From Flaccisagitta enflata (lineage: Eukaryota > Chaetognatha > Sagittoidea > Aphragmophora): DNA of 64,000 nt. The stretch is from NCBI GenBank assembly GCA_965153355.1, contig OZ231128.1, positions 23,560,001 to 23,624,000 of the forward strand, in the 5' to 3' direction. The notes under the pieces are model-generated. The model worked only from the letters and a program-made list of their open reading frames with translations, was not told the origin of the DNA and did no database searches. Every line of letters begins with the position of its first letter. Positions within the stretch are counted from its first letter, which is position 1. The translations under genes and the position numbers were made by a program. Below are positions 51,637 through 61,570 of the stretch, one piece after another.

Positions 51637-52665
51637 AGCCTAAGTCAAAGCCAAAGCCAAAGGCACAGCCAAAGCTAAAGGCAAAGGCAAAGGCAAAGCC
51701 AAAGCCAAAGCCAAAGCCAAAGGCAAAGCCAAAGCCAAAGGCAAAGCCAAACCCAAAGGCAAAGGCAAAGGCAAAGGCAAAGGCAAAGGCAAAGGCAAAG
51801 GCAAAGGCGAAGCCAAAGCCAAAGCCAAAGGCAAAGCCAAAGCCAAAACCAAAGGCACAGCCAAAGGCAAAGGCAAGCAAATGCAAATGCAAATGCAAAT
51901 GCAAATGCAAAGCAAAGAGCAAAGGCAAAAAAAAAGAACAAAAACAAAAAAAAGCACAACAAGGCAAAACAAAACAAATGCAAATGCAAATGCAAATGCA
52001 AAGCAAAACAAAAAGCAAAAAACAAAACCAAAACAACAACCAGAGAAAAGCAAAGGCAAAAAAACAAAAACAAAAAATGCAAAAGCAAAAACAAACAAAG
52101 GCAAAAAAAGGCAAAGAACAAGCAAAGCCAAAGCCAAAAAAAAGCCAAAGAAAAAAGCCAACAAAGCCAAGGGCAAAGGCAAAGGCAAATGCAAATGCAA
52201 ATGCAAATGCAAATGCAAACGCAAATGCAAATGCAAATACAAATGCAAACGCAAAAACAAAGCTTAAGCCTAAGCAAAAGCCAGAGCCAAAGCCAAAGCC
52301 AAAGCCAAAGCCAAAGACAAAGCCAAAGGCACAGCCAAAGCCAAACCCAAAGTCACAGCCAAAGCCAAAGCCAAAGCCAAAGCCAAAGGCAAAGGCAAAG
52401 GCAAAGCCAAAGCCAAAGCCAAAGCCAAAGCCAAAGGCAAAGGCAAAGGAAAAGGCAAAGCCAAAGCCAAAGTCATAGCCATAGCCATAGCCATAGCCAA
52501 AGCCAAAGCCAAAGCCAAAGGCACAGCCAAAGCCAAAGCCAAAGGCACTTCCAAAGCCAAAGCCAAAGCCAAAGCCAAAGCCAAAGCCAAAGCCAAAGCT
52601 AAAGGCACAGCCAGACCCAAAGCCAAAGCCACAGCCAAAGCCAAAGCCAAAGCCAAAGCTGATGG
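51637..52665. repeat. ~1 kb hexanucleotide array (AAAGCC/AAAGGC/AAATGC)n
   Basis: Hexamer variants form blocks: AAAGCC, AAAGGC, AAATGC, an irregular centre (about 51910-52180), AAATGC again, then AAAGGC and AAAGCC. All frames can be open on both strands. The minus strand reads alternating Phe with Gly, Ala or Ser, which is a consequence of the repeat. Confidence 0.96.
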
Positions 52666-53375
52666 ATACGAGATTCATTAAACGCGCCTCATAAAAATAA
52701 AGGGGAGAGAAATGGGGCGCATGTTGAGACTCGATGTGATCAGCAGCGCCCTTTATCCTTCAACCCAATAAAGTTCCAACGGACGGACGGACGGACCAAT
52801 TATTGGATACTATTTCCAACTATTTCCCAGATAAGTTTGGAAATGTCATCACACTCGATCAACTGAAATTTCATTTTTCATGACGGAACTTGAATATGAG
52901 AATCATAAAAGCAGATGGCATTGGCAATGCAATGCCTGAGTTTTCACTGTCATAAGAGTGTGAAAGTTCAATCATGGAGGAATGAACTTCAATCTAAGAT
53001 AGTCTCGATCTGCAAACAGCAATTTCTAACTTTCATATATTTTAGATAATATCTATTTCCTTTGTTAATTGTAAAGGATAATTGTGAGCAATCCGGAGTA
53101 AACACTATTGAAAACTTGCAAGGCTTTCATCCTTTGTAAATTGGAGAATTCTGGCCTCCTTTTGTAAGGGCAATGTTGTTTCAACTTTCATATGTTGAAT
53201 TATATTTCTTTTCTGAACTAAAGAATAAAGATTTAGCAGCGAACCAAAAACTTGTTATCGGGTAGTAACTTTGACAGCAGATGATAATTGATAATTTGAT
53301 GATGATTATTGTTCAACTAAGATTGATGATGGGAACAAGTCATACCAGCTTAATTTAAATATCTAACATCGTGGG
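52666..53375. other. Stretch with no supported gene
   Basis: Mixed AT-rich sequence with a GGACGGACGGACGG scrap at 52780. Confidence 0.4.
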
Positions 53376-53562
53376 TATATTCATTGTCCAGACCAAAAGT
53401 AGAAGTAGAATGTATTTCTATTGAAAAGTACAGCAAAATCTCTGATCACTCTGCTTAAATAACTCAGATTGTGGATATCCTATATAGAGTAATCAGAGAC
53501 TTTGTTGTACTTTTGAAAAGAAAACATTCTACTTCTTCTTTTAGTATGGACAATAAGGATAT
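53376..53562. mobile_element. Small foldback
   Basis: TATATTCATTGTCCAGACC and its near reverse complement mark the ends. The arms continue through AAAGTAGAAGTAGAATG to AATCTCTGATCACT, with a short loop near 53470. Confidence 0.75.
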
Positions 53563-53977
53563 ACAATGCCGATTTGATTGTAAGGCGCTTTTGCCTGTGC
53601 GTATGTTTAATAAAGGCCCAATCAATAAAAAAAAACAACTGCATCTGTTGTAAATCAGCATGGACTGGATTAATTTGTTTGTTGCGGTTGTGAATCATGT
53701 GTTGATGCAGTCTGATGGCGCGGTCGTTGTTTAATGGCGGGGGAGAGTTGGCAGTTTGCCGAGGTTTATCTTAAACATGCCTTTAGTGCAATGATCAAAG
53801 AGCAATTAACTAATTCGTTCCGAGTTTAACGAGTTACGAGTCTCGGTGATTACATACCATACGATAGGGGTGGAGGGGGGGGGGTCGAGGGGGGGGGGTG
53901 GATGAGAAGAACGGGATTCATTAAGGAATTAAGGAAGAAGTAGGAGCAGGAATACGTTGAAGGAGTAAGAAAGAGTA

Positions 53978-54155
53978 CAGTTAAATCCCGATCCAACGGA
54001 TTTCAAGGGACCAATAGGTTTCATCTGTTATGAGTGGAATTCTGTTATTGCCAATATAGGAAATAAAAGCAAAACAGATTGAAGGAACAAAGAATAGGCA
54101 TCTGTTTTAGGTGGAATTCCGTTAGAAGCGTGTCCGTTAGACCGGGGTTCAACTG
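53978..54155. mobile_element. pogo/Tigger-like MITE
   Basis: The left end is CAGTTAAATCCCGATCCAAC, the right end (inverted) CAGTTGAACCCCGGTCTAAC, with TA on both sides (53976-53977 and 54156-54157). CAGTTGAACCCC...AACGG termini with TA targets are typical of pogo/Tigger elements. The 178-base copy has no coding sequence. Confidence 0.8.
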
Positions 54156-54239
54156 TATGTTATCGAGCAAGAGTATATTACAGAGAATGTAAGCAAGAAA
54201 GAATACTGGCACGTCCACAGAGAAAAAACACAAGCGGAT

Positions 54240-54326
54240 GGGCAGGAGCTCATGAATGGCGAAAAAGCAAACAGTTACAGAGCGACACACCGACATAGTG
54301 GGCTACAGAATTTCGTAAACGCGACT
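54240..54326 (+). mobile_element. Helentron-like fragment, degenerate
   Basis: GGGCAGGAGCTCATGAATGG, CGACACACCGACATAGTGGG and CGTAAACGCGACTGGAG recall the 3' half of subfamily A. Confidence 0.5.
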
Positions 54327-54528
54327 GGAGAGAAGAAAAAAAAAACTGATCAAGTTGTTTAATGAACCATGACGTTGAGCTTAACAGTTCATTCGATAAC
54401 GAAAAGTTGTTTACAGCTTTTCGCGATTCATAAAAGAGTGCACAATGAGCTGTAATTTTGCCCAAAATGTGCAATACTATTACACACGCGCGCTAATTCT
54501 AGGGCTTTATTAACCCATTGTTGTGCGA

Positions 54529-54832
54529 GAAGAAGAAGAAGAAGAAGAAGAAGAAGAAGAAGAAGAAGAAGAAGAAGAAGAAGAAGAAGAAGAAGAAGAA
54601 GAAGAAGAAGAAGAAGAAGAAGAAGAAGAAGAAGAAGAAGAAGAAGAAGAAGAAGAAGAAGAAGAAGAAGAAGAAGAAGAAGAAGAAGAAGAAGAAGAAG
54701 AAGAAGAAGACGAAAAATAAATAAGAGGGGAAGAAAAAGAAAAAAAAAAGAAAAAGAAAAAGAAAAAGAAAAAGAAAAAGAAAAAGAAAAAGAAAAAGAA
54801 AAAGAAAAAGAAAAAAAAGAAAAAGAAAAAGA
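54529..54832. repeat. (GAA)n then (AAAAAG)n polypurine array
   Basis: Sixty perfect GAA triplets to 54711, then AAAAAG hexamers from 54736. Confidence 0.98.
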
Positions 54833-54837
54833 ACGGA

Positions 54838-55015
54838 AGACGCGGGATCACAATATCGTGTGGACGGGTGGGCAGGGGCGTCCAACCCCCATCCATACCC
54901 AAACATATAGAAAAAGCATCTAAAACGACCGTTTTTCCACTTTTCGATCACCACGGACCAACGGACGTACTGATTGACTGACGGACGGGCAAAGCCTCTT
55001 ATAGTGTCCGCAACT
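54838..55015 (+). mobile_element. Helentron-like element, subfamily B, second end type, inside an intron
   Basis: GACGCGGGATCACAATATCG, TGGACGGGTGGGCAGGGGC, CCCCCATCCATACCC, CACTTTTCGATCACC and CCTCTTATAGTGTCCGCAACT before AAAAA. Part of the hairpin's left arm is deleted. It lies 59 bases past the donor of the exon at 55075-55238. Confidence 0.85.
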
Positions 55016-55074
55016 AAAAAGAAAAAGAAGAAAAAGAAGAAGGGAAAAAAATGGAATCATAAAACGAAACTTAC

Positions 55075-55238
55075 CGATAGAGAAAGACGGTGAAAGCGAC
55101 TGTCGTGGAGAGAAGGATGAGGATGACGAGGACTGTGACCAGCAGTTCCACTAAACCGACATCTTCGAAGCCGCTTCCATAAACGCGTTCGATCACAACG
55201 CCATCCTTCGAGTTGCTAGACGACGGAACATTCCGTAA
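55075..55238 (-). CDS. Exon 3 of an unrecognised membrane protein gene (transmembrane exon)
   Basis: On the minus strand a strong acceptor (TCTCTTTCTCTTTTTAG, fed by the CT run at 55247-55323) is followed by an open exon and the donor GTAAGTTTCG. The frame reads LRNVPSSSNSKDGVVIERVY, then a hydrophobic stretch of about 23 residues centred on ELLVTVLVILILLSTTVAF, followed by YR. This is a typical single-pass membrane segment. The exon starts in phase 0 and ends in phase 2, and its start matches the phase-0 end of the exon at 56924-57071. I do not recognise the family. It is certainly partial: a cytoplasmic exon must lie at lower coordinates. Confidence 0.65.
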
Positions 55239-55243
55239 CTAAA

Positions 55244-55246
<3 letters not shown>

Positions 55247-55323
<77 letters not shown>
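55247..55323. repeat. (GA)n microsatellite serving as polypyrimidine tract on the minus strand
   Basis: It starts 8 bases upstream of the acceptor of the exon at 55075-55238. On that strand it reads CT. Confidence 0.95.
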
Positions 55324-55324
<1 letters not shown>

Positions 55325-56355
55325 GCCAACAATTGTGATATTACTCCTACAGACAGAAAACTCCTATCCGTAATCACATGAGTGCAAGGAATCCTTACAA
55401 ACCATCTGGGCAAGAATGAAAAAAAAAAGAGAAAATATTCCCTCACAACTCTATCTTATTCACAGAGTCACGACTCGCGGGCAGAAAAGGAGGGTTTAAT
55501 TACAGCGAAGATATATCTCATCTCATCTCCATCTTTTTTTTTTCTAGCCTCAAGCAAGTTATGGCGACTTTCAGACCCTTGATTTATCCATGAAAGGAGG
55601 AAAGGAAATGAAAGACGGTAAGATAAACTACTCAACGCGCGGACGGATGGGCTTGGGCTAGGGAAGGGGGCAGTACAGATATCTATTGAGGCGCAGAATT
55701 TTTGATAACGATTCTTTGACACTACGCTTAGTAAAAGTAACAATTCAAACAGGTTTCGATCGAAACCACTCGAGTGACAGTGACAGTGACATTGCGGGTC
55801 GCTGTCAGTCCATTCTGAATCATCAATCATCTCCAACTCAATACACAATAGGTTGAAAAACCTTCTCGACCACTCTACACCATAACATTCACAGACAACC
55901 GTTCATCCAACATCAGGTGTGGCTCTGATGTCATCAGCAGCAGAACTTGTTTTTGGTCGCGTACTACGCGAGTCTATAAGCCACTTTTCGGTCCGTCGAT
56001 CCATCGCGTTGGTCCGTCACATTTGTCCATTTTTGTTAAAACTATCATTGTAAGAGTAATAAAAGAGTTAGGATATGTTGAAATTGGTTAAAAAGGGTTA
56101 AAAACGCAAAAAATGTAAGAAACTGTTAAAAAGGTGTCTGCCTGTCTGTTTGACTTTTCGGAAAGTGCCGAGTCTAACGACCTTAATTTACTAGAAGATC
56201 CTCATTTCTTTGAGCTTGGAATCCTTCAACGCCACGTAAATCGCTCATTAATGAGTAGAGAGTGTGTCATTGCTTCGGATGATAGTCTATAAAACTCTTG
56301 AGAGCATTTGATATGTTTCAGTGTCATAATTAACACTGCTCCCATTAAGCGCATG
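55324..56355. other. Presumed intron of the minus-strand gene
   Basis: Contains the hairpin end of a Helentron-like A element at 55955-56035 (GGTCGCGTACTACGCGAGT, GTCCGTCGATCC). No other exon is supported here. Confidence 0.5.
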
Positions 56356-56560
56356 ATTAGCAGCTTGGTAAGTGGACAATGCCCATCAATGTTATTGGCT
56401 ACAGTGCCATCAATGACATTGGTTACAGTGCCCATCAATGACATTGGCTACAGTGCCATCAATGACATTGGTAACAGTGCCATCAATGACGTTGGTTTCA
56501 GTGACATCAATGACATTGGTTACATTGACATCAATAACATAGGTCACAGTGCCTTGAGGC
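56356..56560. repeat. Minisatellite, ~24-base unit
   Basis: Seven or eight copies of ATCAATGACATTGGTTACAG plus TGCC, with length variants. Confidence 0.93.
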
Positions 56561-56695
56561 CGACAGTGCAGTAACCTGTTCAGTACTGGTTCTAGACTTC
56601 TAGTGCCACTGTTACTTGATCTAATGTCGTATAAACTTTGATTAGCAGTCTCCCTCTCAGAGTCGTTTGAAACTCAAGTGAAACTCGACTTGAAG

Positions 56696-56746
56696 TCACT
56701 CACTCACTCACTCACTCACTCACTCACTCACTCACTCAATCACTCA
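56696..56746. repeat. (TCAC)n microsatellite
   Basis: Tetramer run with one TCAA variant. Confidence 0.93.
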
Positions 56747-56818
56747 CTCACTTTCTTTCTCTTACGGTCCCTCTGTCTGTCTTACAGTCTGTCCGTCTTA
56801 CAGTCTGTCTGTCTTACA

Positions 56819-56831
<13 letters not shown>

Positions 56832-56910
<79 letters not shown>
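56832..56910. repeat. (CT)n microsatellite
   Basis: CT run after CTGTCTGT units. On the minus strand this GA run starts 13 bases after the donor of the exon at 56924-57071. Confidence 0.97.
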
Positions 56911-56913
<3 letters not shown>

Positions 56914-56923
56914 TTCCACTCAC

Positions 56924-57071
56924 TTGGAGCCCGGATTCGATTCTGACAGTGATGTTTTTCTCATAATTTGCTCTTTTAGTCCTGACGCGTAGTAACACCC
57001 TTTTCTCTTTGACGTGGGGAGGCACCACAGAATGATCCAAAAGTAGGACGGACCGAATTCCATGAGGATAC
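56924..57071 (-). CDS. Exon 2 of the same unrecognised membrane protein gene
   Basis: The minus-strand acceptor TTTTTCCTCGTCCATTCAG precedes G TAT CCT CAT. The frame reads YPHGIRSVLLLDHSVV, HVKEKRVLLRVRTKRANYEK and NITVRIESGLQ, then the donor GTGAGT. It starts in phase 2 and ends in phase 0, so it joins both neighbouring exon candidates without a shift. NIT is a possible N-glycosylation site, which fits an extracellular region before the membrane segment. The same frame stays open upstream to about 57373, so a longer exon with another acceptor is possible. Confidence 0.55.
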
Positions 57072-57379
57072 CTGAATGGACGAGGAAAAAGGCGGTCAAA
57101 GAGGGCGATGGCATTTGTGCGAGAACCTCTGGGCACCATCTGATATGAGTCCGTTATTGAAGACTTACAAAGTTCATCAATAAACAAATTAAACTGCTGT
57201 GAAATTCGAAGACGTAGCAAATCAGGATATGATAAAAAAGGAACCCATGAGGTCGGTGGCCTCTGGTGAGTTGGCTCACAGTTTATGCTACTATTGATTA
57301 CATCTAACGAAATCATATTTAACTTGCGGACAAATCCATTAAAGATCGGTTGATTACAGCATGAGAAAGACAAAACATT

Positions 57380-57415
57380 AAGAATGTATCAAATAAAATT
57401 ATTTGATACATTCTT
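57380..57415. repeat. Perfect 17-base palindrome with 2-base loop
   Basis: AAGAATGTATCAAATAA, AA, then its exact reverse complement. It would form a hairpin or cruciform. Confidence 0.9.
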
Positions 57416-57534
57416 TTAAACAAAATTAAGAAGAATAAATGAATAACAAGAATAGAAGATTCAAAATAACATACAAACAAGAACAAAACAAAAACAAATA
57501 TCGGACACATGGACTGAGGGACTGATTGACGGAC

Positions 57535-57592
57535 GGATCGACGGAGAGACACTCTTATAGAGAGACGATGACGCATCAAGTAGTAAATCAAG
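57535..57592 (+). mobile_element. Helentron-like 3' end fragment
   Basis: GACGGACGGATCGACGGAG, CTCTTATAGAGAGACGATGACGCATC. Confidence 0.5.
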
Positions 57593-58004
57593 TCGCGCTG
57601 ACCCTCAGAATTTTTTTTCAGGGGTGTATAAAGTTGAGTGACTTTTGATTTTATTCCCCCCCTGCTTTTGATTTTCTTCGCCACGCCCACGTCGCGTCGC
57701 GTCGCGTCGCATTGCAAAATCTTTGATTTTCTTCCCCAAAAGACAATAAAACAGTATGTTATGGATTCAAATAGTGTTAAATTGTGCTGTAGTAATCAAA
57801 TATCACCTTTTGGAACTGCCAAAAGTGTTAAATCTTCAAAAAAATTTTTTTTTCCTCTTTTCTAGCTTTTGATCTTATTCCCCATCCCAAAACCTTTTGA
57901 TTTTACTCCACTTTATACTCGCCTGTTTTTTTTTATCTCATACGTCTTCTCCATTCTTTTAATTGCAACTTTTTTTCCTGTTCTTCTTTTCCGCTTACTT
58001 TTTC

Positions 58005-58164
58005 AGTCGCGTGCTACGCGACTCTATAAACGGCTTTGTCGGTCGGTCCATTTGTTACCGTTAGCTTTTTTGGCATTTGCATAACTACTCCAGCCCAAAT
58101 GCTCAAGTGAGCCTTTTTCATCGCTGCCCCTGCCCACCAGCACGCGACCTGGGGAGCCGGTCTT
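58005..58164 (-). mobile_element. Helentron-like element, subfamily A, intronic
   Basis: Perfect hairpin AGTCGCGTGCTACGCGACT, CGGCTTTGTCGGTCGGTCC, CCGTTAGC, CTACTCCAGCCCAAATGCTC, CCCCTGCCCACCAGCACGCG and a worn GGGGAGCCGGTCTT end. It lies between the exons at 56924 and 58554. Confidence 0.85.
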
Positions 58165-58194
58165 TTCTTTCCTTGTGCTTTCTGGCCAGATGTC

Positions 58195-58196
<2 letters not shown>

Positions 58197-58290
<94 letters not shown>

Positions 58291-58311
58291 GTCTGTCTTT
58301 CTGTCTGTCTT

Positions 58312-58381
<70 letters not shown>

Positions 58382-58408
58382 AGTCTGTCTGTCTGTCTAT
58401 CTGTCTGT
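58197..58408. repeat. Compound (CT)n(CTGT)n microsatellite
   Basis: CT run to 58286, then CTGT tetramers with CTTT and CAGT variants. Confidence 0.98.
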
Positions 58409-58553
58409 CTATTAAAGCGTCAGTATATCCATCTATCTGTGTACTAATCTGTCATGTTCCTGTTAATCTTCCTGCCCGACGAAGCCCTTGCATTTGAATT
58501 GTGTTTTCACTGTGTCAGTGCCGCCGACAGTGCGATCCATGAGTGATACTAAC

Positions 58554-58629
58554 CTGGGAGCCAGAAGGACGCGTCCAGGCGAAACCGGAATCAAATTGAG
58601 TTGACGTTGATCGGCCAAAGCACCGTCAC
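58554..58629 (-). CDS. Possible exon 1 (of those seen) of the membrane protein gene
   Basis: On the minus strand the sequence runs from ATTATCGCCATTAAG, downstream of a CT run, to the donor CCCAG/GTTAGT. Of the three frames only one stays open. It reads DGALADQRQLNLIPVSPGRV and then LLAP, and its upstream stop TAA overlaps the acceptor. It ends with AG (phase 2) and would complete an Arg codon with the first G of the exon at 57071. The acceptor is AAG, which is less usual. The exon is short, so it could be a chance match. Confidence 0.4.
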
Positions 58630-58642
58630 CTTAATGGCGATA

Positions 58643-58745
<103 letters not shown>

Positions 58746-58916
58746 CAAAAGAGCAAAAGAGAAAAGAAGCATATGATTAAAAGAGCATATGAGCATATGA
58801 GCATATAAGCATATGAGAATATGAGCTAAAGAGAAAAAGAGCAAATGACAGTAAAAGACAGAGCAATAGCAAGATGAAAAAGACAAGTAAAAGAAAAAAT
58901 GAAAGAAAAAAAGATA

Positions 58917-59107
58917 GAAGAAGAAGAAGAAAAAGAAAAAGAAAAAGAAAAAGAAAAAGAAAAAGAAAAAGAAAAAGAAAAAGAAAAAGAAAAAGAAAAA
59001 GAAAAAGTAGAAAAAAAAGTAGAAGAAAAAGAATAAGTGGAAGAAGAAGAAGAAGAAGAAGAAGAAAAAGGAAAAGGAAAAGGAAAAGTAAAAGGAAAAG
59101 GAAAAAG
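58917..59107. repeat. Polypurine (AAAAAG/GAA/AAAAGG)n array
   Basis: AAAAAG hexamers, GAA triplets, then AAAAGG hexamers. The E element at 59108 interrupts it. Confidence 0.95.
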
Positions 59108-59539
59108 AATAGTCGCAAAAGCGTTAGATGGTCAGCGGTACCCGTTGCCCCTATGTGAGTGAGTGTAAGGTGGTTAGAGGGGCAGCGGCCCCGAAGGGGC
59201 CGATGACCTATGCTGTTTTTATTTGAGCCTCAAGGCTGGGATTGGGGCCTTGAGGCTGGGATTTGAGACTCGAGGCTGGGATTTGAGACTCGAGGCTTAA
59301 TTTTAGCCTAGAGATTGAGATTTGAGCCTTGAGGCTAGGATTTGAGCCGCGAGGCAGGGATTTGAGCCTTGAGACTAGGATTAGGGCCTCCAGGCTAGGA
59401 TTTGAGCCTCGAGGCTGGGATTTGGGCCTCAAAGCTAGGATTTGGGTCTTGAGGGGGGGGGTACACTGAAGGAGAAGGAGAAGGAGAAAATTCCCCTGTG
59501 TGAAAGCATAGGTCATCGGCCCCTTCGGGGCCGCTGCCC
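59108..59539 (+). mobile_element. Intact E-family element inside a polypurine array
   Basis: It starts AATAGTCGCAAAAGCGTTAG, has GGTCAGCGGTACCCGTTGCC, GGGCAGCGGCCCCGAAGGGG and GATGACCTATGC. A ~19-base array of TTTGAGCCTCGAGGCTGGGA type fills 59222-59452. The inverted arm GCATAGGTCATCGGCCCC and the end GGGGCCGCTGCCC before AAAAA complete it. GAA/AAAAAG repeats continue on both sides, so the insertion point is clear. Confidence 0.92.
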
Positions 59540-59544
59540 AAAAA

Positions 59545-59640
59545 GGAGAAGAAGAAGAAGAAGAAGAAAAAGAAAAAGAAAAAGAAAAAGAAAAAGAAAA
59601 AGAAAAAGAAAAAGAAAAAGAAAAAGAAGAGGAAGAAGTA
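59545..59640. repeat. Polypurine (GAA)n(AAAAAG)n array, right part
   Basis: Continuation of the purine array after the E insertion. Confidence 0.95.
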
Positions 59641-59869
59641 AAAGAGGGCGGATGACGAGTTTACGAGTCTTCAGGCCACGCCTCAAATTCGTTAACAAGA
59701 AATGGTCTCACTTAATTCGGCAGCTGCGCCCAAATGCAAAGACACAGCTTACTTAACAGTGGGCGACATGCCTCATGGGTAAATGCTTTACAGCAGTAAA
59801 AGCTTTACTGCGGTAAAAACTTTTGTCGGGTAAAGTCTCTACCGGACTCGAGACTATTTTCTTGCTTTC

Positions 59870-60079
59870 TTATTCTTCGTAGTTTTTGAGCTTAGAGTTT
59901 TTATGATGCCCGATGCATTTGATATTTTTCGGCCGGCCAAAAAAGGTCCAGGTCAAAACTGCGGAGGACTTTTCGGTGGAAACCGGAACCGTACGAGTAT
60001 ACGGGGACACAATGCGAAGAAAAGAAGCACCTACGCATGTCGTGCTAGGAAACGACTGTTTGCCAACGTGCGTTCTAGA
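59870..60079 (-). CDS. Possible terminal exon, unrecognised protein
   Basis: On the minus strand a CT run and CTCTCTTTAG form an ideal acceptor. The frame then stays open for 69 codons: SRTHVGKQSFPSTTCVGASF, RIVSPYTRTVPVSTEKSSAV, LTWTFFGRPKNIKCIGHHK, ending NYEE and a TAA stop. The plus strand is open over the same bases (from ATG at 59903), which weakens the call. I found no donor inside with good context. If the exon is real, it would be the last exon of a separate gene, because the membrane protein exons lie downstream of the stop. Confidence 0.3.
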   Translation of the reverse strand, partial: SRTHVGKQSFPSTTCVGASFLRIVSPYTRTVPVSTEKSSAVLTWTFFGRPKNIKCIGHHKNSKLKNYEE

Positions 60080-60081
60080 CT

Positions 60082-60084
<3 letters not shown>

Positions 60085-60136
<52 letters not shown>
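60085..60136. repeat. (GA)n microsatellite
   Basis: Uninterrupted GA run, read as CT directly upstream of the minus-strand acceptor at 60080. Confidence 0.98.
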
Positions 60137-60138
<2 letters not shown>

Positions 60139-60489
60139 CACTTAATTACACACGCACATACACACACGTCCGTAAGCGTAGAAAGATTGATGCTTATAAT
60201 GTTCAATTGATTAAAAATCATTGATAGACCAACAGAAAGACAAAAATAAACAACGGCAAATCCTTGCACTAGTGTCCTGCCGGGTCAAGGCTACAATGCA
60301 GTAACTGCTCGCTAGTCTTTATCCTAGAACTAATCATTACATCCTTATCTTGAAGGTCGCCGATCTCAACAGTAATGATTGTGAGACATTTGTTTACGTA
60401 CGAAGGAAAGGAAGCACAAAGACGTGGATTTGCATTTCAGATTCCCTTGTTGCGAAGTACAAGGTTAGACGCGTGCTCATATCCTTATA
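60137..60489. other. Stretch with no supported gene
   Basis: Mixed sequence with a short CACACA piece. Confidence 0.4.
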
Positions 60490-60631
60490 AATCGCTGACA
60501 CGTGACTATAGAACTCGCTGTCAGTCGGTCGGTTGGTTGGTTAGTTGGTAACCAAAACAATGTGTGCGTTTCGATATTAAGCATCTGCCCACTTGTCCGC
60601 GTCTTGGGGGAAGTGTATAGGCGGCCTTGTT
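60490..60631 (-). mobile_element. Helentron-like element, diverged
   Basis: AATCGCTGACACGTGACTAT hairpin, CGCTGTCAGTCGGTCGGTTGG run, CATCTGCCCACTTGTCCGCG and GTATAGGCGGCCTTGTT. Confidence 0.75.
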
Positions 60632-60665
60632 CAATTTGAAAGTCAGTCTTCGACTTTTAAACATA

Positions 60666-61158
60666 CACTTTTTTTTTATAAGAACCAAGTTTATAAGAAC
60701 GTTAGGCTTCAAATCGTCCAAAATTTAAGAACATTGCTAAGAACATTAGAAGGCTTCATTCTTCAAAAATTTAAGAACATAAGGCTTAAAACCTTAAAAA
60801 TTTAAAAACATTTTTTTTCAGGTTTTTTTTTCAATCATTAGTTCTTTGTAAATGAACAGACTCTGTATCTTTTCTGTATAACAAATCAAGTTTTTCTTTG
60901 TATAGCATATATTTATTACTTTTATTGATCTTGATTCATTCAAAATGTTTAAATCTGCTAATTTGTTGTTTCATTAACATTTTCTTTCATTTTCTCCTTA
61001 ATGACAAACTTAAATTGAATAAAGAACGTTCTTAATTGAAGCTTAAACTGTATTTTTAAATTAAGAACAATTTAAGAATGTTCAAGCCTTGAAACTGCTC
61101 AAAATTTAAGAACATTGAAGGCTTACTCAAAAAATGATGTTCTTATAAAAAAAAAGTG
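60666..61158. mobile_element. MITE with TA duplication
   Basis: Inverted ends of CACTTTTTTTTTATAAGAAC, with TA on both sides (60664-60665 and 61159-61160). The inside repeats AAATTTAAGAACATT and AGGCTT motifs in both directions. Confidence 0.85.
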
Positions 61159-61180
61159 TATTCCAGGGAAATATGGTTTT

Positions 61181-61290
61181 GGGCAGCAGCCCCAAATGGG
61201 ACAAAGTCCTGTAGAACACAGGGGGAATCTGTCTGTCCGGCCGTCCGTTCATCCGTCCGTTCATCCGTCCATCCCCCCGCCCCATCCTCA
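61181..61290 (-). mobile_element. E-related hairpin-end fragment
   Basis: GGGCAGCAGCCCCAAATGGG after TTTT, ACAAAGTCCTGTAGAACACA, then a GTCCGTTCATCC run. It matches the right end of the element at 8845-9428, inverted. The other end is missing. Confidence 0.65.
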
Positions 61291-61570
61291 GGGTAACAGG
61301 GTCCAGAAATGTATAAAAAGCATGATCCAATTAAAGGGTGGGGAATCAGCTCAGTCCGTCAAAAATTTTCTCTGGTCAAGATTTGGGCCGCTATCGCTAC
61401 ATATCTCAGGTCAAAAGGCCATATGAGGTCAAAATTTTAAAATGGGAAATTTGAAAATCTGATTGCAGATTTGAAATCTTTGCAAAAAAGTATAAAATAA
61501 AAGTGTCTTTCTTTTTTTTATATGGACGGTAGACCGAAACAGCAAGGTGTGGTCGCAGGTTTGCAACCAA

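Noticed and set aside
51425-52678. 417-codon minus-strand frame of alternating Phe with Gly or Ala
   Set aside because: It follows the hexamer array exactly. The period of 6 prevents stops, and the flanks add no recognisable protein.
54045-54296. Minus-strand frame overlapping the pogo-like MITE
   Set aside because: It is made of MITE and worn element sequence, so it is not a gene.
57072-57373. Upstream extension of the exon at 56924-57071 (about 100 more open codons)
   Set aside because: Kept only as an alternative. The acceptor at 57072 has a strong pyrimidine tract and its phase fits the exon at 58554. No better acceptor was seen upstream.
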